A stretch of DNA of 64,000 nucleotides from Eurosta solidaginis (Eukaryota > Arthropoda > Insecta > Diptera > Tephritidae): contig NC_090322.1 of assembly GCF_040869045.1 (NCBI RefSeq), positions 82,545,675 through 82,609,674 of the forward strand, given 5' to 3'. The notes below the pieces were generated by a model. That model saw nothing but the letters and a program-made list of their open reading frames with translations. It was not told where the DNA came from and searched no databases. Every line of letters begins with the position of its first letter. Within the stretch, counting starts at the first letter, position 1. The position numbers and the translations under genes were made by a program. Positions 37,528 through 52,869 of the stretch are shown here, piece by piece.

Positions 37528-40439
37528 CTTAATAACTATATCAAAAATTATTGTTCTGAAGCCAACAACTGCTGAGTGATCTACTCTAATTTGTTAAACG
37601 AAAAGACTTAAGTATTCTAACCATGCTTAACCTTTAGGCCGGTAAGTTTATTTAGAAAAACGCAATATGTAAGCTAACGAGGAAGGAGCCGTCGAGTAAA
37701 CAAAACAAAATGGTTAAAAAAATTCGTACGCGGTATTTATCAGTTTTAACTCTAGAATTAAAGGATATAGAACGAGAATCAACGTTTGAAACTATTTAAA
37801 AACTTTTAATAACTATATCAGAAATTATTGTTCTGAAGCCAACAACTGCTGAGTGATCTACTCTAATTTATTAAACGAAACGACTTAAGTATTCTAACCA
37901 TGCTTAACCTTTAGGCCGGTAACTTTATTTAGAAAAAAGCAATATGTAAGCTAACGAGAAGGAGCCGTCGAGTAAACAAAACAAAATTGTAAAGAAAATT
38001 CGTACGCGGTATATATCAGATTTAACTCTACAATTAAAGGATATTTAATGAGAAATAACGTTTGAAACCCTTTAAAAACTTTTAATAACTATATCAAAAA
38101 TTATTGTTCTGAAGCCAACAACTGCTGAGTGATCTACTCAAATTTGTTAAACGAAACGACTTAAGTATTCTAACCATGCTTAACCTTTAGGCCGGTAAGT
38201 TTATTTAGAAAAACGCAATATGTAGGCGACGCGGAGATGGAGCGGTCGCATAACCCAACCGAATGGGTTAAAAAAATTCGTATGCGGTATTTATCAGTTT
38301 TAACTCTAGAACTAAAGGTTATAGAACGAGAAACAATGTTTGAAACCCTTTAAAAACTTTTAATAACTATATCAAAAATTATTGTTCTGAAGCCAACAAC
38401 TGCTGAGTGATCTACTCAAATTTGTTGAACGAAACGACTTAAGTATTCTAACCATGCTTAACCTTTAGGCCGGTAAGTTTATTTCGAAAAACGCAATATG
38501 TAAGCTAACGGAGGAAGGAACCGTCGAGTAAAAAAAACAAAGTGGTTAAAAAAATTCGTACGCGGTATTTATCAGATTTAACTCTAGAATTAAAGGATAT
38601 AGAACGAGAAACAACGTTTGAAACCCTTTACAAAGTTTTAATAACTATATCAAAAATTATTGTTCTGAAGCCAACAACTGCTGAGTGATCTACTCAAATT
38701 TGTTGAACGAAACGATTTAAGTATTCTAACCATGCTTAACCTTTAGGCCGGTAAGTTTATTTAGAAAAACGCAATATGTAAGCTAATAGGGAAGGAGCCG
38801 TCGAGTAAACAAAACAAAATGGCAAAAAAAATTCGTACGCGGTATATATCAGATTTAACTCTAGAATTAAAGGATATTGAATGAGAAATAACGTTTGAAA
38901 CCCTTTAAAAACTTTTAATAACTATATCAAAAATTATTGTTCTGAAGCCAACGACTGCTGAGTGATCTACTCTAATTTGTTAAACGAAAAGACTTAAGTA
39001 TTCTAACCATGCTTAACCTTTAGGCCGGCAAGTTTATTTAGAAAAACGCAATATGTAAGCTAACGAGGAAGGACTCGTCGACAAATAAAACAAAATGGTT
39101 AAAAAAATTCGTACGCGGTATTTATCAGTTTTAACTCTAGGGTTAAAGGATATAGAACGAGAAACAACGTTTGAAACTATTTAAAAACTTTTAATAACTA
39201 TATCAAAAAATATTGTTCTGAAGCCAACAACTGCTGAGTGATCTACTCTAATTTATTAAACGAAACGACTTAAGTATTCCAACCATGCTTAACCTTTAGG
39301 CCGATAACTTTATTTAAAAAACGCAATATGTAAGCTAACGAGGAAGGAGCCGTCGGGCAAACAAAACAAAATGGTTAAAAAAATTCGTACGTGGCATTTA
39401 TCAGATTTAACTCTATAATTAAAGGATATTGAACGAGAAATAACGTTTGAAACCCTTTAAAAACTTTTAATAACTATATCAAAAATTATTGTTCTGAAGC
39501 CAAAAACTGCTGAGTGATCTACTCAAATTTATTGAACGAAACGACTTAAGTACTCTAACCATGCTTAACCTTTAGGCCGGTAAGTTTATTTAGAAAAACG
39601 TAATATGTAAGCTAACGAGGAAGGAGCCGTGGAGTAAACAAAACAAAATGGTTAAAACAATTCGTATGCGGTATTTATCAGTTTTAACTCTAGAATTAAA
39701 GGATGTAGAACGAGAAACAACGTTTGACACCCTTTAAAAACTTTTAATAACTATATCAAAAATTATTGTTTTGAATCCAACAACTGCTGAGTGATCTACT
39801 CAAATTTGTTAAACGAAACGACTTAAGTATTCTAACCATGCTTAACCTTTAGGCCGGTAAGTTTATTTAGAAAAACGCAATATGTAAGCTAACGAGGAAT
39901 GAGCCGTGGAGTAAACAAAACAAAATGGTTAAAAAAATTCGTATGCGGTATTTATCAGTTTTAACTCTAGAATTAAAGGTTAAAGAACGAGAAACAATGT
40001 CTGAAACCCTTTAAAAACTTTTAATAACTATATCAAAAATTATTGTTCTGAAGCCAACAACTGCTGAGTGATCTACTCAAATTTGTTGACCGAAACGACT
40101 TAAGTATTCTAACCATGCTTAACCTTTAGGCCGGTAAGTTTATTTAGAAAAACGCAATATGTAAGCTAACGAGGAAGGAGCCGTTGAGTAAACAAAACAA
40201 AATTGTTAAAAAAAATCGTACGCGGTATTTATCAGATTTAACTCTAGAATTAAAGGATATAGAACTAGAAACAACGTTTGAATCCCTTTAAAAACTTTTA
40301 ATAACTATATCAAAAATTATTGTTCTGAAGCCAACAACTGCTGAGTGATCTACTCAAATTTGTTGAACGAAACGACTCAAGTATTCTAAACCTGCTTAAC
40401 CTTTAGGCCGGTAAGTTTATTTAGAAAAACGCAATATGT

Positions 40440-42100
40440 AAGCTAACGTGGAAGGAGCCGTCGAGTAAACAAAACAAAATCGTTAAAAAAATTCGTATGC
40501 GGTATTTATCAGATTTAACTCTAGAACTAAAGGATATAGAACTAGAAAGAACGTTTGAAACCCTTTAAAAACTTTAAATAACTATTATATCAAAAATTAT
40601 TTTTCTGAAGCCAACAACTGCTGAGTGATCTATTCAAATTTGTTGAACGAAAGGACTTAAGTATTCTAACCATGCTTAACCTTTAGGCCGGTATGTTTAT
40701 TTTGAAAAACGCAATATGTAAGCTAACGAGGAAGAAACTTCGAGTAAACAAAACAAAATGGTTAAAAAAATTCGTACGCGGTATTTATCAGATTTATCTC
40801 TAGAATTAAAGGATATAGAACGAGAAACAACGTTTGAAACCCCTTAAAAACTTTTAATAACTATATCAAAAATTATTGTTCTGAAGCTAAAAACTGCTGA
40901 GTGATCTACTTAAATTTGTTGAACGAAACGACTTAAGTATTCTAACCATGCTTAACATTTAGGCCGGTAAGTTTATTTAGAAAAACGCAATATGTAAGCT
41001 AACGAGGAAGGAGCCGTCGAGTAAACAAAACAAAATGGTTAAAAAAAATCGTACGCGGTATTTATCAGATTTAACCCTAGAATTAAAGGATATAGAACTA
41101 GAAACAACGTTTGGAACCCTTTAAAAACTTTTAACAACTATATCAAAAATTATTGTTCTGAAGACAACAACTGCTGAGTGATCTACTCAAATTTGTTGAA
41201 CGAAACGACTTAAGTATTCTAACCATGCTTAACTTTTAGGCCGGTTGGAGCGGCCGAGTAACCCAAACGAATGGTTAAAATTCGTACGCAGTTGTATCAT
41301 ATTTAGCTCTAATATTAAAGGATATAGAACGAGAAACAACGATTGAAACCCTTCGAATCAGGAGGAAGGTGCCGTCGAGTAAACAAAAAAAAAATGGTTA
41401 AAAAAATTCGTACCCGTCGAGTGAACAAAACAAAATGGTTAAAAAATTCGTATGCGGTATTTATCAGTTTTAACTCTAGAATTAAAGAATATAGAACGAG
41501 AAACAACGTTTGAAACCCTTTAAAAACTTGTAATAACTATATCAAAAATTATTGTTCTGAAGCCAACAACTGCTGTTTGATCTACTCAAATTTGTTGAAC
41601 GAAAATACTTAAGTATTCTAACCATGCTTAACCTTTAGGCCGGTAAGTTTATTTAGAAAAACCGCAATATGTAAGCTAACGAGGAAGGAGCCGTCGAGTA
41701 AACAAAACAAAATGGTTAAAAAAATTCGTACGCGGAATTTGTCAGTTTTAACTCTAGAATTAAAGGATATAGAACGAGAAACAACGTTTGAAACCATTTA
41801 AAAACTTTTAATAACTATATCAAAAATTATTGTTCTGAAGACAACAACTGCTGAGTGATCTACTCTAATTTATTAAACGAAACGACTTAAGTATTATAAC
41901 CATGCTTAACCTTTAGGCCGGTAAGTTTATTTAGAAAAACGCAATATGTAAGCTAATAGGGAAGGAGCCGTCGAGTAAACAAAACATAATGGTTAAAAAA
42001 AATCGTACGCGGTATTTATCAGATTTAACTCTAGAATTAAAGGCTATAGAACTAGAAACAACGTTTGAAACCCTTTAAAAACTTTTAATAAATATATCAA
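40440..42100. repeat. Segment duplicated ~20.4 kb away (pairs with 61107-62400)
   Basis: AGCTAACGTGGAAGG (40441), CCGGTTGGAGCGGCCGAG (41241), GAAAATACTTAAG (41601) and AAGCTAATAGGG (41950) recur in order at 61107, 61628, 61992 and 62341. The offset is 20666 at first and 20387-20391 afterwards, a difference of one monomer. The order and rarity of the markers indicate a shared segment and not chance. Confidence 0.75.
41246..41440. repeat. Type B cassette with GGCCGGTTGGAGCGG deletion junction
   Basis: TTTAGGCCGGT is joined directly to TGGAGCGGCCGAGTAACCC, removing the roughly 45 bp that normally hold TTTAGAAAAACGCAATATG and GCTAACGAGG. The same junction occurs at 61628. The type B cassette then continues with two 42-bp modules. 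Confidence 0.8.
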
Positions 42101-44147
42101 TTGTTCTGAAGCCAACAACTGCTGAGTGATCTACTCAAATTTGTTGAACGAAACGACTTAAGTATTCTAACCATGCTTAACCTTTAGGACGGTAAGTTTA
42201 TTTAAAAAAACGCAATATGTAAGCTAACGAGGAAGGAGCCGTCGAGTAAAAAACACAAAATGGTTAAAAAAATTCGTATGCGGTATTTATCAGATTTAAC
42301 TCTAGAATTAAAGGATATAGAACTAGAAACAACGTTTGAAACCCTTTAAAAACTTTTAATAACTATATCAAAAGTTATTGTTCTGAAGCCAACAACTGCT
42401 GAGTGATCTACTCAAATTTGTTGAACGAAACGACTTAAGTATTCTAACCATGCTTTACCTTTAGGCCGGTAAATTTATTTAGAAAAACGCAATATGTAAG
42501 CTAACGAGGAAGGAACCGTCGAGTAAACAAAACAAAATGGTTAAAAAATTCGTACGCGGTATTTATCAGATTTAACTTTAGAATTAAAGGATATAGAACG
42601 AGAAACAACGTTTGAAACCCTTTAAAAACTTTTAATAACTATATCAAAAATTATTGTTCTGAAGCCAACAACTGCTGAGTGATCTACTCAAATTTGTTGA
42701 ACGAAAAGAATTAAGTATTCTAATCACACTTAACCTTTAGGCCGGTAAGTTTATTTAGAAAAACGCAATAACGAGGACGGAGCCGTCGAGTAAACAAAAC
42801 AAAATGGTGAAAAAAATTCGTACGCGGCATTTATCAGTTTTAACTCTAGAATTAAAGGATATATAACGAGAAACAACGTTTGAAACCCTTTAAAAACTTT
42901 TAATAACTATATCAAAAATTATTGTTCTGAAGCCAACAACTGCTGAGTGATCTACTCAAATTTGTTGGACGAAACGACTTAAGTATTCTAACCATGCTTA
43001 ACCTCTAGGCCGGTAAGTTTATTTAGAAAAACGCAATATGTAAGCTAACGAGGAAGGAGCCGTCGAGTAAACAAAACAAAATTGTTAAAAAAATTCGTAC
43101 GCGGTATTTATCAGATTTAACTCTAGAACTAAAGGATATAGAACTAGAAACAACGTTTGAAACCCTTAAAAAACTTTAAATAACTATATCAAAATTATTG
43201 TTATGAAGCCAACAACTGCTGAGTGATCTACTCAAATTTGTTGAACGAAACGACTTAAGTATTCTAACCATGCTTAACCTTTAGGCCGGTAAGTTTATTT
43301 AGAAAAACGCAATATGTAAGCTAACGAGGAAGGAGCCGTCGAGTAAAAAACACAAAATGGTTAAAAAAATTCGTATGCGGTATTTATCAGATTTAACTCT
43401 AGAATTAAAGGATATATAACGAGAAACAACGTTTGAAACCCTTTAAAAACTTGTAATAACTATATCAAAAATTATTGTTCTGAAGCCAACAACTGCTGAG
43501 TGATCTACTCAAATTTGTTGAACGAATCGACTTAAGTATTCTAACCATGCTTAACCTTTAGGCCGGTAAGTTTATTTAGAAAAACGCAATATGTAAGCTA
43601 ACGAGGAAGGAGCCATCGAGTAAACAAAACAAAATGGTTAAAAAAATTCGTACGCGGTATTTATCAGATTTAACTCTAGAATTAAAGGATAAAGAACTAG
43701 AAACAACGTTTGAAACCCTTTAAAAACTTTAAATAACTATATCAAAATTATTGTTATGAAGCCAACAACTGCTGAGTGATCTACTCAAATTTGTTGAACG
43801 AAACGACTTAAGTATTCTAACCATGCTTAACCTTTAGGCCGGTAAGTTTATTTAGAAAAACGCAATATGTAAGCTAACGAGGAAGGAGCCGTCGAGTAAA
43901 CAAAACAAAATGGTTAAAAAAATTCGTACGCGGTATTTATCAGATTTAACTCTAGAATTAAAGGATATAGAACTAGAAACAACGTTTGAAACCCTTTAAA
44001 AACTTTAAATAACTATATCAAAATTATTGTTATGAAGCCAACAACTGCTGAGTGATCTACTCAAATTTGTTGATCGAAACGACTTAAGTATTCTAACCAT
44101 GCTTAACCTTTAGGCCGGTAAGTTTATTTAGAAAAACGCAATATGTA

Positions 44148-44640
44148 GGCTACACGGGAATGGAGCGGTCGAGTAACCCAAACGAATGGGTTAAAAAAAT
44201 TCGTACGCAGTTTTTATCATATTTAGATCTAGAATTAAAGGATATAGAACGAGAAACAACGTTTGAAATCCTTTAAACACTTTTAATAACTATATCAAAA
44301 ATTATTGTTCTGAAGCCAACAACTGCTGAGTGATCTACTCAAATTTGTTAAACGAAACGACTTAAGTATTCTAACCATGCTAACCTTTAGGCCGGTAAGA
44401 TTATTTAGAAAAACGCAATAAGTAAGCTAACGAGGAAGGAGCGGTCGAGTAACCCAAACGAATCGGTTAAAAAAATTCGTACACAGTTGTATCATATTTA
44501 GCTCTAATATTAAAGGATATAGAACGAGAAACAACGTTTGAAACCCTTCGAATCAGGAGGAAGGAGCCGTCGAGTAAACAAAAAAAAATGGTTAAAAAAA
44601 TGCGTACTAGCCGAGTGAACAAAACAAAATGGTTAAAAAA
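44148..44640. repeat. Type B cassettes (two)
   Basis: The first cassette has the CACGGGAATGG flank but switches to a type A tail at GTTTTTATCATATTTAG. The second (from 44447) is a full type B with CTTCGAATCAGGAGG and a variant second module, ACTAGCCGAGTG. The first looks like a B/A recombinant. Confidence 0.7.
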
Positions 44641-47160
44641 ATTCGTATGCGGTATTTATTAGATTTAACTCTAGAATTAAAGGATATTGAACGAGAAACA
44701 ACGTTTGAAACCCTTTAAAAACTTTTAATAACTATATCATAAATTTTTTTCTGAAGCCAACAACTGCTGAGTGATCTACTCTAATTTGTTAAATGAAACG
44801 ACTTAAGTATTCTAACCATGCTAAACTTTAGGCCGGTAAGTTTATTTAGAAAAACGCAATATGTAAGCTAACGAGGAAGGAGCCGTCGAGTAAACAAAAC
44901 AAAATGGTTTAAAAAATTCGTACGCGGTATTTATCAGATGTAACTCTAGAATTAAAGGATATAGAATTAGAAACAACGTTTTAAACCCTTTAAAAACTTT
45001 AAATAACTATATCAAAATTATTGTTCTGAAGCCAACAACTGCTGAGTGATCTACCCAAATTTGTTAATCGAAACGACTTAAGTATTCTAACCATGCTTAA
45101 CTTTTAGGCCGGTAAGATTATTTAGAAAAACGCAATATGTAAGCTAACGAGGAATGAGCGGTCGAGTAACCCAAACGAATGGGTTAAAAAAATTCCTACG
45201 CAGTTGTATCATATTTAGTCTAATATTAAAGGATATAGAACGAGAAACAACGTTTGAAACCCTTCGAATCAGGAGGAAGGAGCCGTCGAGTAAACAAAAC
45301 AAAATGGTTTAAAAAATTCGTACGCGGTATTTATCAGATTTAACTCTAGAATTAAAGGATATGGAACTAGAAACAATGTTTTAAACCCTTTAAAAACTTT
45401 AAATAACTATATCATAATTATTGTTCTGAAGCCAACAACTGCTGAGTGATCTACCAAAATTTGTTAATCGAAACGACTTAAGTATTCTAACCATGCTTAA
45501 CCTTTACGCCGGTAAGTTTATTTAGAAAAACGCAATATGTAAGCTAACGAGGAAGGAGCCGTCGAGTAAACAAAACAAAATGGTTAAAAAAATTCGTACG
45601 CGGCATTTATCAGTTTTACCTCTAGAAATAAAGGATATAGAACGAGAAACAACGTTTGAAACCCTTTAAAAACTCTTAATAACTATTTTAAAAATTATTG
45701 TTCTGAAGCCAACAGCTGCTGAGTGATCTACTCTAATTTGTTAAACGAAACGACTTAAGTATTTTAACCATGCTCAACCTTTAGGCCGGTAAGTTTATTT
45801 AGAAAAATGCAATATGTAAGCTAAAGAGGAAGGAGCCGTCGAGTAAACAAAACAAAATGGTTCAAAAAATTCGTACGCGGTATTTATCACATTTAACTCT
45901 AGAATTAAAGGATATAGAACGAGAAACAACGTTTGAAACCCTTTAGAAACTTTTAATAACTATATCAAAAATTATTGTTCTGAAGCCAACAACTGCTGAG
46001 TGATCTACCCAAATTTGTTAATCGAAACGACTTAAGTATTCTAACCATGCTTAACCTTTATGCCGGTAAGTTTATTTAGAAAAACGCAATATGTAAGCTA
46101 ACGAGGAAGGAACCGTCGAGTAAACAAAACAAAGTGGTTAAAAAAATTCGTACGCGGTATTTATCAGATTTAACTCTAGAATTAAAGGATATAGAACGAG
46201 AAACAACGTTTGAAACCCTTTAGAAACTTTTAATTACTATATCAAAAATTATTGTTCTGAAGCTAAAAACTGCTGAGTGATCTACTCAAATTTGTTGAAC
46301 GAAACGACTTAAGTATTCTAACAATGCTTAACCTTTAGGCCGGTAAGTTTATTTATATGTAAGCTAACGAGGAAGGAGCCATCGAGTAAACAAAACCAAA
46401 TGGTTAAAAAAATTCGTACGTGGCATTTATCAGTTTTAACTCTAGAATTAAAGGATATAGAACGAGAAACAACTTTTGAAACCCTTTAAAAACTCTTAAT
46501 AACTATATCAAAAATTATTATTCTGAAGCCAACAACTGCTGAGTGATCTACTCTAATTTGTTAAACGAAAAGACTTAAGTATTCTAACCATGCTTAACCT
46601 TTAGGCCGGTAAGTTTATTTAGAAAAACGCAATATGTAAGCTAACGAGGAAGGAGCCGTCGAGTAAACAAAACAAAATGGTTAAAAAAATTCGTACGCGG
46701 TATTTATCAGTTTTAACTCTAGAATTAAAAGATATAGAACGAGAAACAACGTTTGAAACTATTTAAAAACTTTTAATAACTATATCAAAAATTATTGTTC
46801 TGAAGCCTACAACTGCTGAGTGATCTACTCTAATTTATTAAACGAAACGACTTAAGTATTCTAACCATGCTTAACCTTTAGGCCGGTAACTTTATTTGGA
46901 AAAACGCAATATGTAAGTTAACGAGAAGGAGCCGTCGAGTAAACAAAACAAAATGGTAAAAAAAATTCGTACGCGGTATTTATCAGATTTAACTCTAGAA
47001 TTAAAGGATATTGAATGAGAAATAACGTTTGAAACCCTTTAAAAGCTTTTAATAACTATATCAAAAATTATTGTTCTGAAGCCAACAACTGCTAAGTGAT
47101 CTACTCAAATTTGTTAAACGAAACGACTTAAGTATTCTAACCATGCTTAACCTTTAGGCC

Positions 47161-50100
47161 GGTAACTTTATTTAGAAAAACGCAATATGTAAGCTAACGA
47201 GGAAGGAGCGGTCGAGTAACCCAAACGAATGAGTTAAAAAAATTCGTACGCAGTTGTATCATATTTAGTCTAATATTAAAGGATATAGAACGAGAAACAA
47301 CGTTTGAAACCCTTCGAATAAGGAGGAAGGAGCCGTCGAGTAAACAAAACAAAATGGTTTAAAAAATTCGTACGCGGTATTTATCAGATTTAACTCTAGA
47401 ATTAAAGGATATGGAACTAGAAACAACGTTTTAAACCCTTTATAAACTTTAAATAACTCTATCATAATTATTGTTCTGAAGCCAACAACTGCTGAGTGAT
47501 CTACCAAAATTTGTTAATCGAAACGACTTAAGTATTCTAACCATGCTTAACCTTTATGCCGGTAAGTTTATTTAGAAAAACGCAATATGTAAGCTAACGA
47601 GGAAGGAGCCGTCGAGTAAACAAAACAAAATGGTTAAAAAAATTCGTACGCGGTATTTATCAGTTTTAACTCTAGAATTAAAAGATATAGAACGAGAAAC
47701 AACGTTTGAAACTATTTAAAAACTTTTAATAACTATATCAAAAATTATTGTTCTGAAGCCTACAACTGCTGAGTGATCTACTCTAATTTATTAAACGAAA
47801 CGACTTAAGTATTCTAACCATGCTTAACCTTTAGGCCGGTAACTTTATTTAGAAAAACGCAATATGTAAGTTAACGAGAAGGAGCCGTCGAGTAAACAAA
47901 ACAAAATGGTAAAAAAAATTCGTACGCGGTATTTATCAGATTTAACTCTAGAATTAAAGGATATTGAATGAGAAATAACGTTTGAAACCCTTTAAAAGCT
48001 TTTAATAACTATATCAAAAATTATTGTTCTGAAGCCAACAACTGCTAAGTGATCTACTCAAATTTGTTAAACGAAACGACTTAAGTATTCTAACCATGCT
48101 TAACCTTTAGGCCGGTAAGTTTATTTAGAAAAAGGCAATATGTAGGCGAAGCGGAGATGGAGCGGTCGCGTAACCCAACCGAATGGGTTAAAAAAATTCG
48201 TATGCGGTATTTATCAGTTTTAACTCTAGAATTAAAGGTTATAGAACGAGAAACAATGTTTGAAACCCTTTAAAAACTTTTAATAACTATATCAAAAATT
48301 ATTGTTCTGAAGCCAACAACTGCTGAGTGATCTACTCAAATTTGTTGAACGAAACAACTTAAGTATTCTAATCATGCTTAACCTTTAGGCCGGTAAGTTT
48401 ATTTAGAAAACCGCAATATGTAAGCTAATAGGGAAGGAGCCGTCGAGTAAACAAAACAAAATGTTTAAAAAAAATCGTACGCGGTATTTATCAGATTTAA
48501 CTCTAGAATTAAAGGATATAGAACTCGAAACAACGTTTGAAACCCTTTAAAAACTTTTAATTACTATATCAAAAATTATTGTTCTGAAGCTAAAAACTGC
48601 TGAGTGATCTACTCAAATTTGTTGAACGAAACGACTTAAGTATTCTAACCATGCTTAACCTTTAGGCCGGTAAGTTTATTTAGAAAAACGCAATATGTAA
48701 GCTAACGAGGAAGGAGCGGTCGAGTAACCCAAACGAATGAGTTAAAAAAATTCGTACGCAGTTGTATCATATTTAGTCTAATATTAAAGGATATAGAACG
48801 AGAAACAACGTTTGAAACCCTTCGAATGAGGAGGAAGGAGCCGTCGAGTAAACAAACCAAAATGGTTAAAAAAAATCGTACGCGGTATTTATCAGATTTA
48901 GCTCTAGAATTAACGAATATAGAACGAGAAACAACGTTTGAAACCCTTTAAAAACTCTTAATAACTATATCAAAATTATTGTTCTGAAGCCAACAACTGC
49001 TGAGTGATCTACTCTAATTTGTTAAACGAAAAGACTTAAGTATTCTAACCATGCTTAACTTTTAGGCCGGTAAGATTATTTAGAAAAACGCAATATGTAA
49101 GCTAACGAGGAAGGAGCGAACGAGAAACAACGTTTGAAACCCTTTAAAAACTTTAAATAACTATTATATCAAAAATTATTGTTCTGAAGCCAACAATTGC
49201 TGAGTGATCTTTTCAAATTTGTTGAACGAAACGACTTAAGTATTCTAACCATGCTTAACCTTTAGGCCGGTAAGTTTATTTAGAAAAACGCAATATGTAA
49301 GCTAACGAGGAAGGAACCGTCGAGTAAACAAAACAAAGTGGTTAAAAAAATTCGTACGCGGTATTTATCAGATTTAACTCTAGAATTAAAGGATATAGAA
49401 CGAGAAACAACGTTTGAAACCCTTTAGAAACTTTTAATTACTATATCAAAAATTATTGTTCTGAAGCTAAAAACTGCTGAGTGATCTACTCAAATTTGTT
49501 GAACGAAACGACTTAAGTATTCTAACAATGCTTAACCTTTAGGCCGGTAAGTTTATTTATATGTAAGCTAACGAGGAAGGAGCCGTCGAGTAAACAAAAC
49601 CAAATGGTTAAAAAAATTCGTACGTGGCATTTATCAGTTTTAACTCTAGAATTAAAGGATATAGAACGAGAAAAACTTTTGAAACCCTTTAAAAACTTTT
49701 AATAACTATATCAAAAATTATTGTTCTGAAGCCAACAACTGCTGAGTGATCTACTCTAATTTGTTAAACGAAAAGACTTAAGTATTATAACCATGCTTAA
49801 CCTTTAGGGCGGTAAGTTTATTTAGAAAAACGCAATATGTAAGCTAACGAGGAAGGAGCCGTCGAGTAAACAAAACAAAATGGTTAAAAAAATTCGTACG
49901 CGGTATTTATCAGTTTTAACTCTAGAATTAAAGGATATAGAACGAGAAACAACGTTTGAAACTATTTAAAAACTTTTAATAACTATATCAAAAATTATTG
50001 TTCTGAAGCCTACAACTGCTGAGTGATCTACTCTAATTTATTAAACGAAACGACTTAAGTATTCTAACCATGCTTAACCTTTAGGCCGGTAACTTTATTT

Positions 50101-52869
50101 AGAAAAACGCAATATGTAAGCTAACGAGAAGGAGCCGTCGGGTATACAAAACAAAATGGTAAAAAAATTCGTACGCGGTATTTATCAGATTTAACTCTAG
50201 AATTAAAGGATATTGAATGAGAAATAACGTTTGAAACCCTTTAAAAGCTTTTAATAACTATATCAAAAATTATTGTTCTGAAGCCAACAACTGCTAAGTG
50301 ATCTACTCAAATTTGTTAAACGAAACGATTTAAGTATTCTAACCATGCTTAACCTTTAGGCCGGTAAGTTTATTTAGAAAAACGCAATATGTAAGCTAAA
50401 GAGGAAGGAGCCGTGGAGTAAACAAAACAAAATGGTTAAAAAAAAATTCGTATGCGGTATTTATCAGTGTTAACTCTAGAATTAAAGGATATAGAACGAG
50501 AAACAACGTTTGAAACCCTTTAAAAACTTTTAATAACTATATCAAAAATTATTGTTCTGAAGCCAACAACTGCTGAGTGATCTACTCAAATTTGTTAAAC
50601 GAACCGACTTAAGTATTCTAACCATGCTTAACCTTTACGCCGGTAAGTTTATATAGAAAAACGCAATATGTAGGCGACGCGGAGATGGAGCGGTCGCGTA
50701 ACCCAAACGAATGGGTTAAAAAAATTCGTATGCGGTATTTATCAGTTTTAACTCTAGAATTAAAGGTTGTAGAACGAGAAACAATGTTTGAAACCCTTTA
50801 AAAACTTTTAATAACTATATCAAAAATTATTGTTCTGAAGCCAACAACTGCTGAGTGATCTACTCAAATTTGCTGAAGGAAACGACTTAAGTATTCTAAC
50901 CATGCTTAACCTTTAGGCCGGTAAGTTTATTTAGAAAAACGCAATATGTAGGCGAAGCAGAGATGGAGCGGTCGCGTAACCCAACCGAATGGGTTAAAAA
51001 AATTCGTATGCGGTATTTATCAGTTTTAACTCTAGAATTAAAGGTTATAGAACGAGAAACAATGTTTGAAACCCTTTAAAAACTTTTAATAACTATATCA
51101 AAAATTATTGTTCTGAAGCCAACAACTGCTGAGTGATCTACTCAAATTTGTTGAACGAAACGACTTAAGTATTCTAACCATGCTTAACCTTTAGGCGGGT
51201 AAGTTTATTTAGAAAAACGCAATATGTAAGCTAATAGGGAAGGAGCCGTCGAGTAAACAAAACAAAATGTTTAAAAAAAATCGTGCGCGGTATTTATCAG
51301 ATTTAACTCTAGAATTAAAGGATATAGAACTAGAAACAACGTTTGAAACCCTTTAAAAACTTTTAATAACTATATCAAAAATTATTGTTCTGAAGCTAAA
51401 AACTGCTGAGTGATCTACTCAAATTTGTTGAACGAAACGACTTAAGTATTCTAACCATGCTTAACCTTTAGGCCGGTAAGTTTATTTAGAAAAACGCAAT
51501 ATGTAAGCTAACGAGGAAGGAACCGTCGAGTAAACAAAACAAAATGGTTAAAAAAATTCGTATGCGGTATTTATCAGATTTAACTCTAGAATTAAAGGAT
51601 ATAGAACTAGAAACAACGTTTGAAACCATTTAAAAACTTTAAATAACTATTATATCAAAAATTATTGTTCTGAAGCCAACAACTGCTGAGTGATCTATTC
51701 AAATTTGTTGAACGAAACGACTTAAGTATTCTAACCATGCTTAACCTTTAGGCCGGTAAGTTTATTTAGAAAAACGCAATATGTAAGCTAACGAGGAAGG
51801 AACCGTCGAGTAAACAAAACAAAATGGTTAAAAAAATTCGTACGCGGTATTTATCAGATTTAACTCTAGAATTAAAGGATATAGAACGAGAAACAACGTT
51901 TGAAACCCTTTAGAAACTTTTAATTACTATATCAAAAATTATTGTTCTGAAGCTAAAAACTGCTGAGTGATCAACTCAAATTTGTTCAACGAAACGACTT
52001 AAGTATTCTAACCATGCTTACTTAACCTTTAGGCCGGTAAGTTTATTTAGAAAAACGCAATATGTAAGCTAACGAGGAAGGAACCGTCGAGTAAACAAAA
52101 CAAAATGGTTAAAAAAATTCGTACGCGGCATTTATCAGTTTTAACTCTAGAATTAAAGGATATAGAACGAGAAACAACGTTTGAAACCCTTTAAAAACTC
52201 TTAATAACTATATCAAAAATTATTGTTCTGAAGCCAACAACTGCTGAGTGATCTACTCTAATTTGTTAAACGAAAAGACTTAAGTATTCTAACCATGCTT
52301 AACCTTTAGGCCGGTAAGTTTATTTAGAAAAACGCAATATGTAAGCTAACGAGGAAGGACCCATCGAGTAAACAAAACAAAATGGTTAAAAAAATTCGTA
52401 CGCGGTATTTATCAGTTTTAACTCTAGAATTAAAGGATATAGAACGAGAAACAACGTTTGAAATTATTTAAAAACTTTTAATAACTATATCAAAAATTAT
52501 TGTTCTGAAGCCAACAACTGCTGAGTGATCTACTCTAATTTACTAAACGAAACAACTCTTAAGTATTCTAACCATGCTTAACCTTTAGGCCGGTAAGTTT
52601 ATCTAGAAAAACGCAATATGTAGGCGACGCGGAGATGGAGCGGTCGCGTAAACCAAACGAATGGGTTAAAAAAATTCGTATGCGGTATTTATCAGTTTTA
52701 ACTCTAGAACTAAAGGTTAAAGAACGAGAAACAATGTTTGAAACCCTTTAAAAACTTTTAATAACTATATCAAAAATTACTGTTCTGAAGCCAACAACTG
52801 CTGAGTGATCTACTCAAATTTGTTGAACGAAACGACTTAAGTATTCTAACCATGCTTAACCTTTAGGCC
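47161..52869. repeat. Higher-order repeat, copy 1 (5709 bp)
   Basis: About 20 monomers form a unit repeated in tandem. Markers at a constant 5709-bp offset include GAGTTAAAAA (47231/52940), CCTACAACTGC (47760/53469), TAAAAACTGC (48591/54300), AAGGAGCGAACGAG (49111/54820), GTTTATTTATATG (49551/55260), CTTTAGGGCGG (49802/55511), GTATACAAA (50142/55851) and TTAGGCGGGT (51191/56900). The end of copy 1 meets the start of copy 2 exactly one offset from its own start, the signature of a true tandem unit. Confidence 0.88.
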
